A stretch of 5,390 bases of DNA, from NCBI GenBank assembly GCA_023229485.1, contig JALNZJ010000063.1:1-5390 (forward strand), read 5' to 3'. Every line of letters begins with the position of its first letter. Within the stretch, counting starts at the first letter, position 1. The notes under the pieces were generated by a model. The model did not search any database. It saw only the letters and a list, made by a program, of their open reading frames with translations, and was not told where the DNA came from. The DNA is from a bacterium (GTDB lineage: Bacteria > Patescibacteriota > Minisyncoccia > Minisyncoccales > Minisyncoccaceae). Below, in pieces: positions 5,029 to 5,390 of this stretch. The translations under genes were made by a program, and so were the position numbers.

Positions 5029-5390
5029 TTAATCTTCTTCTTTTATTCTCTTTTTAATTTCTTTTACTATATCTTCCTGAGGAATCTCAGACTGCTTTCC
5101 AGTCTCCATATTTCTAATAATAGCAATATTTTGAATAGCTTCTTTTTGACCAATAATTACAACATTTTTAATACCAAGCTTATTCGCCTTTGCTAATTGA
5201 AATTTTAAAGAATCCTTACTAAAACATTCTGCAACTTTCATATTTGCCCGACGAAACTCTTCCATAATAGCCATGCCTCTCTTTTTTGCAATTGGTCCAA
5301 TCTGAGCTAAAAAAACTTCAGCAGTTTTTTTGGTAGAAACATCCACATTATTTTCTTTCATCTTTTGAATTATTCTTTCTACCCCAACGG
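5029..5390 (-). CDS. hisS: Histidyl-tRNA synthetase, C-terminal fragment cut by the window edge
   Basis: The enzyme charges tRNA-His with histidine; it is a class II synthetase. The open frame runs off the window at 5390, so only about 120 C-terminal residues are present. An ATG exists at 5361, but the frame continues upstream as VGVERIIQKMKE, which matches the class II motif 3 (G-x-E-R, with the ATP-contacting arginine). The gene therefore starts outside the window. The rest is the anticodon-binding domain: FLAQIGPIAKKRGMAI begins its first strand and helix, DSLKFQLAKANKLGIKNVV corresponds to the family's KxQxxxAxKxG region, and VVIIGQKEAIQNIAIIRNM plus TGKQ fit the closing strands. The frame ends in TAA 28 bases before rpsU. 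No internal break is seen. Confidence 0.88.
   Translation of the reverse strand, partial: VGVERIIQKMKENNVDVSTKKTAEVFLAQIGPIAKKRGMAIMEEFRRANMKVAECFSKDSLKFQLAKANKLGIKNVVIIGQKEAIQNIAIIRNMETGKQSEIPQEDIVKEIKKRIKEED

Noticed and set aside
5029..5361. A complete 110-residue gene starting at the ATG at 5361
   Set aside because: The frame continues upstream through VGVERII, a class II synthetase motif 3, so this is the tail of hisS and not a small stand-alone protein.
1..5390. TGA recoded as glycine, as in some CPR lineages
   Set aside because: All genes are open under the standard bacterial code, glycines use GGN codons, and no conserved position requires TGA. The absence of TGA stops among six genes is too small a sample.

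Overview
The window is a compact, strongly AT-rich bacterial chromosome segment. Every gene I can support lies on the minus strand, so transcription runs from position 5390 towards position 1. In transcription order the genes are the 3' end of hisS (histidyl-tRNA synthetase), rpsU (ribosomal protein S21), yqeY (GatB/YqeY-type protein), ybeY (rRNA-maturation endonuclease), ftsA, ftsZ and the 5' two-thirds or so of nrdD (anaerobic ribonucleotide reductase). No mobile element, CRISPR array, tRNA or rRNA is visible.

The gene content points to a small-genome, anaerobic or fermentative bacterium. I favour the Candidate Phyla Radiation (Patescibacteria, Parcubacteria-like). The reasons are the low GC, the near-absence of Shine-Dalgarno sequences, an FtsZ that ends right after the GTPase core, an oxygen-sensitive class III reductase, and the packing of translation and division genes. 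This placement is inference from style and gene order, not a phylogenetic result. Stops are TAA (five) and TAG (one). No in-frame TGA occurs in any gene, so there is no sign of TGA recoding.

Layout: (i) 5390-4754 is a translation block, hisS-rpsU, closed by a hairpin terminator directly behind rpsU. (ii) 4728-4194 is yqeY, closed by a second intrinsic terminator. (iii) About 4150-1289 is a tight operon, ybeY-ftsA-ftsZ, with gaps of 6 and 4 bases, probably driven by an extended -10 promoter at 4141-4149. It would couple ribosome maturation to cell division. (iv) 1288-1155 is a 134-base intergenic region holding three inverted repeats and a near-consensus sigma70-type promoter for nrdD. That promoter predicts a transcript starting about 3 bases before the nrdD ATG, that is, an essentially leaderless mRNA.

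The observations most worth a second look are the tail-less FtsZ encoded next to an FtsA that keeps its membrane helix, the cysteine-flanked charged insert in FtsA, the predicted leaderless nrdD promoter overlapping a perfect palindrome, and the terminator between rpsU and yqeY with no visible promoter behind it. I do not see a wholly new system here; most of the window is housekeeping.
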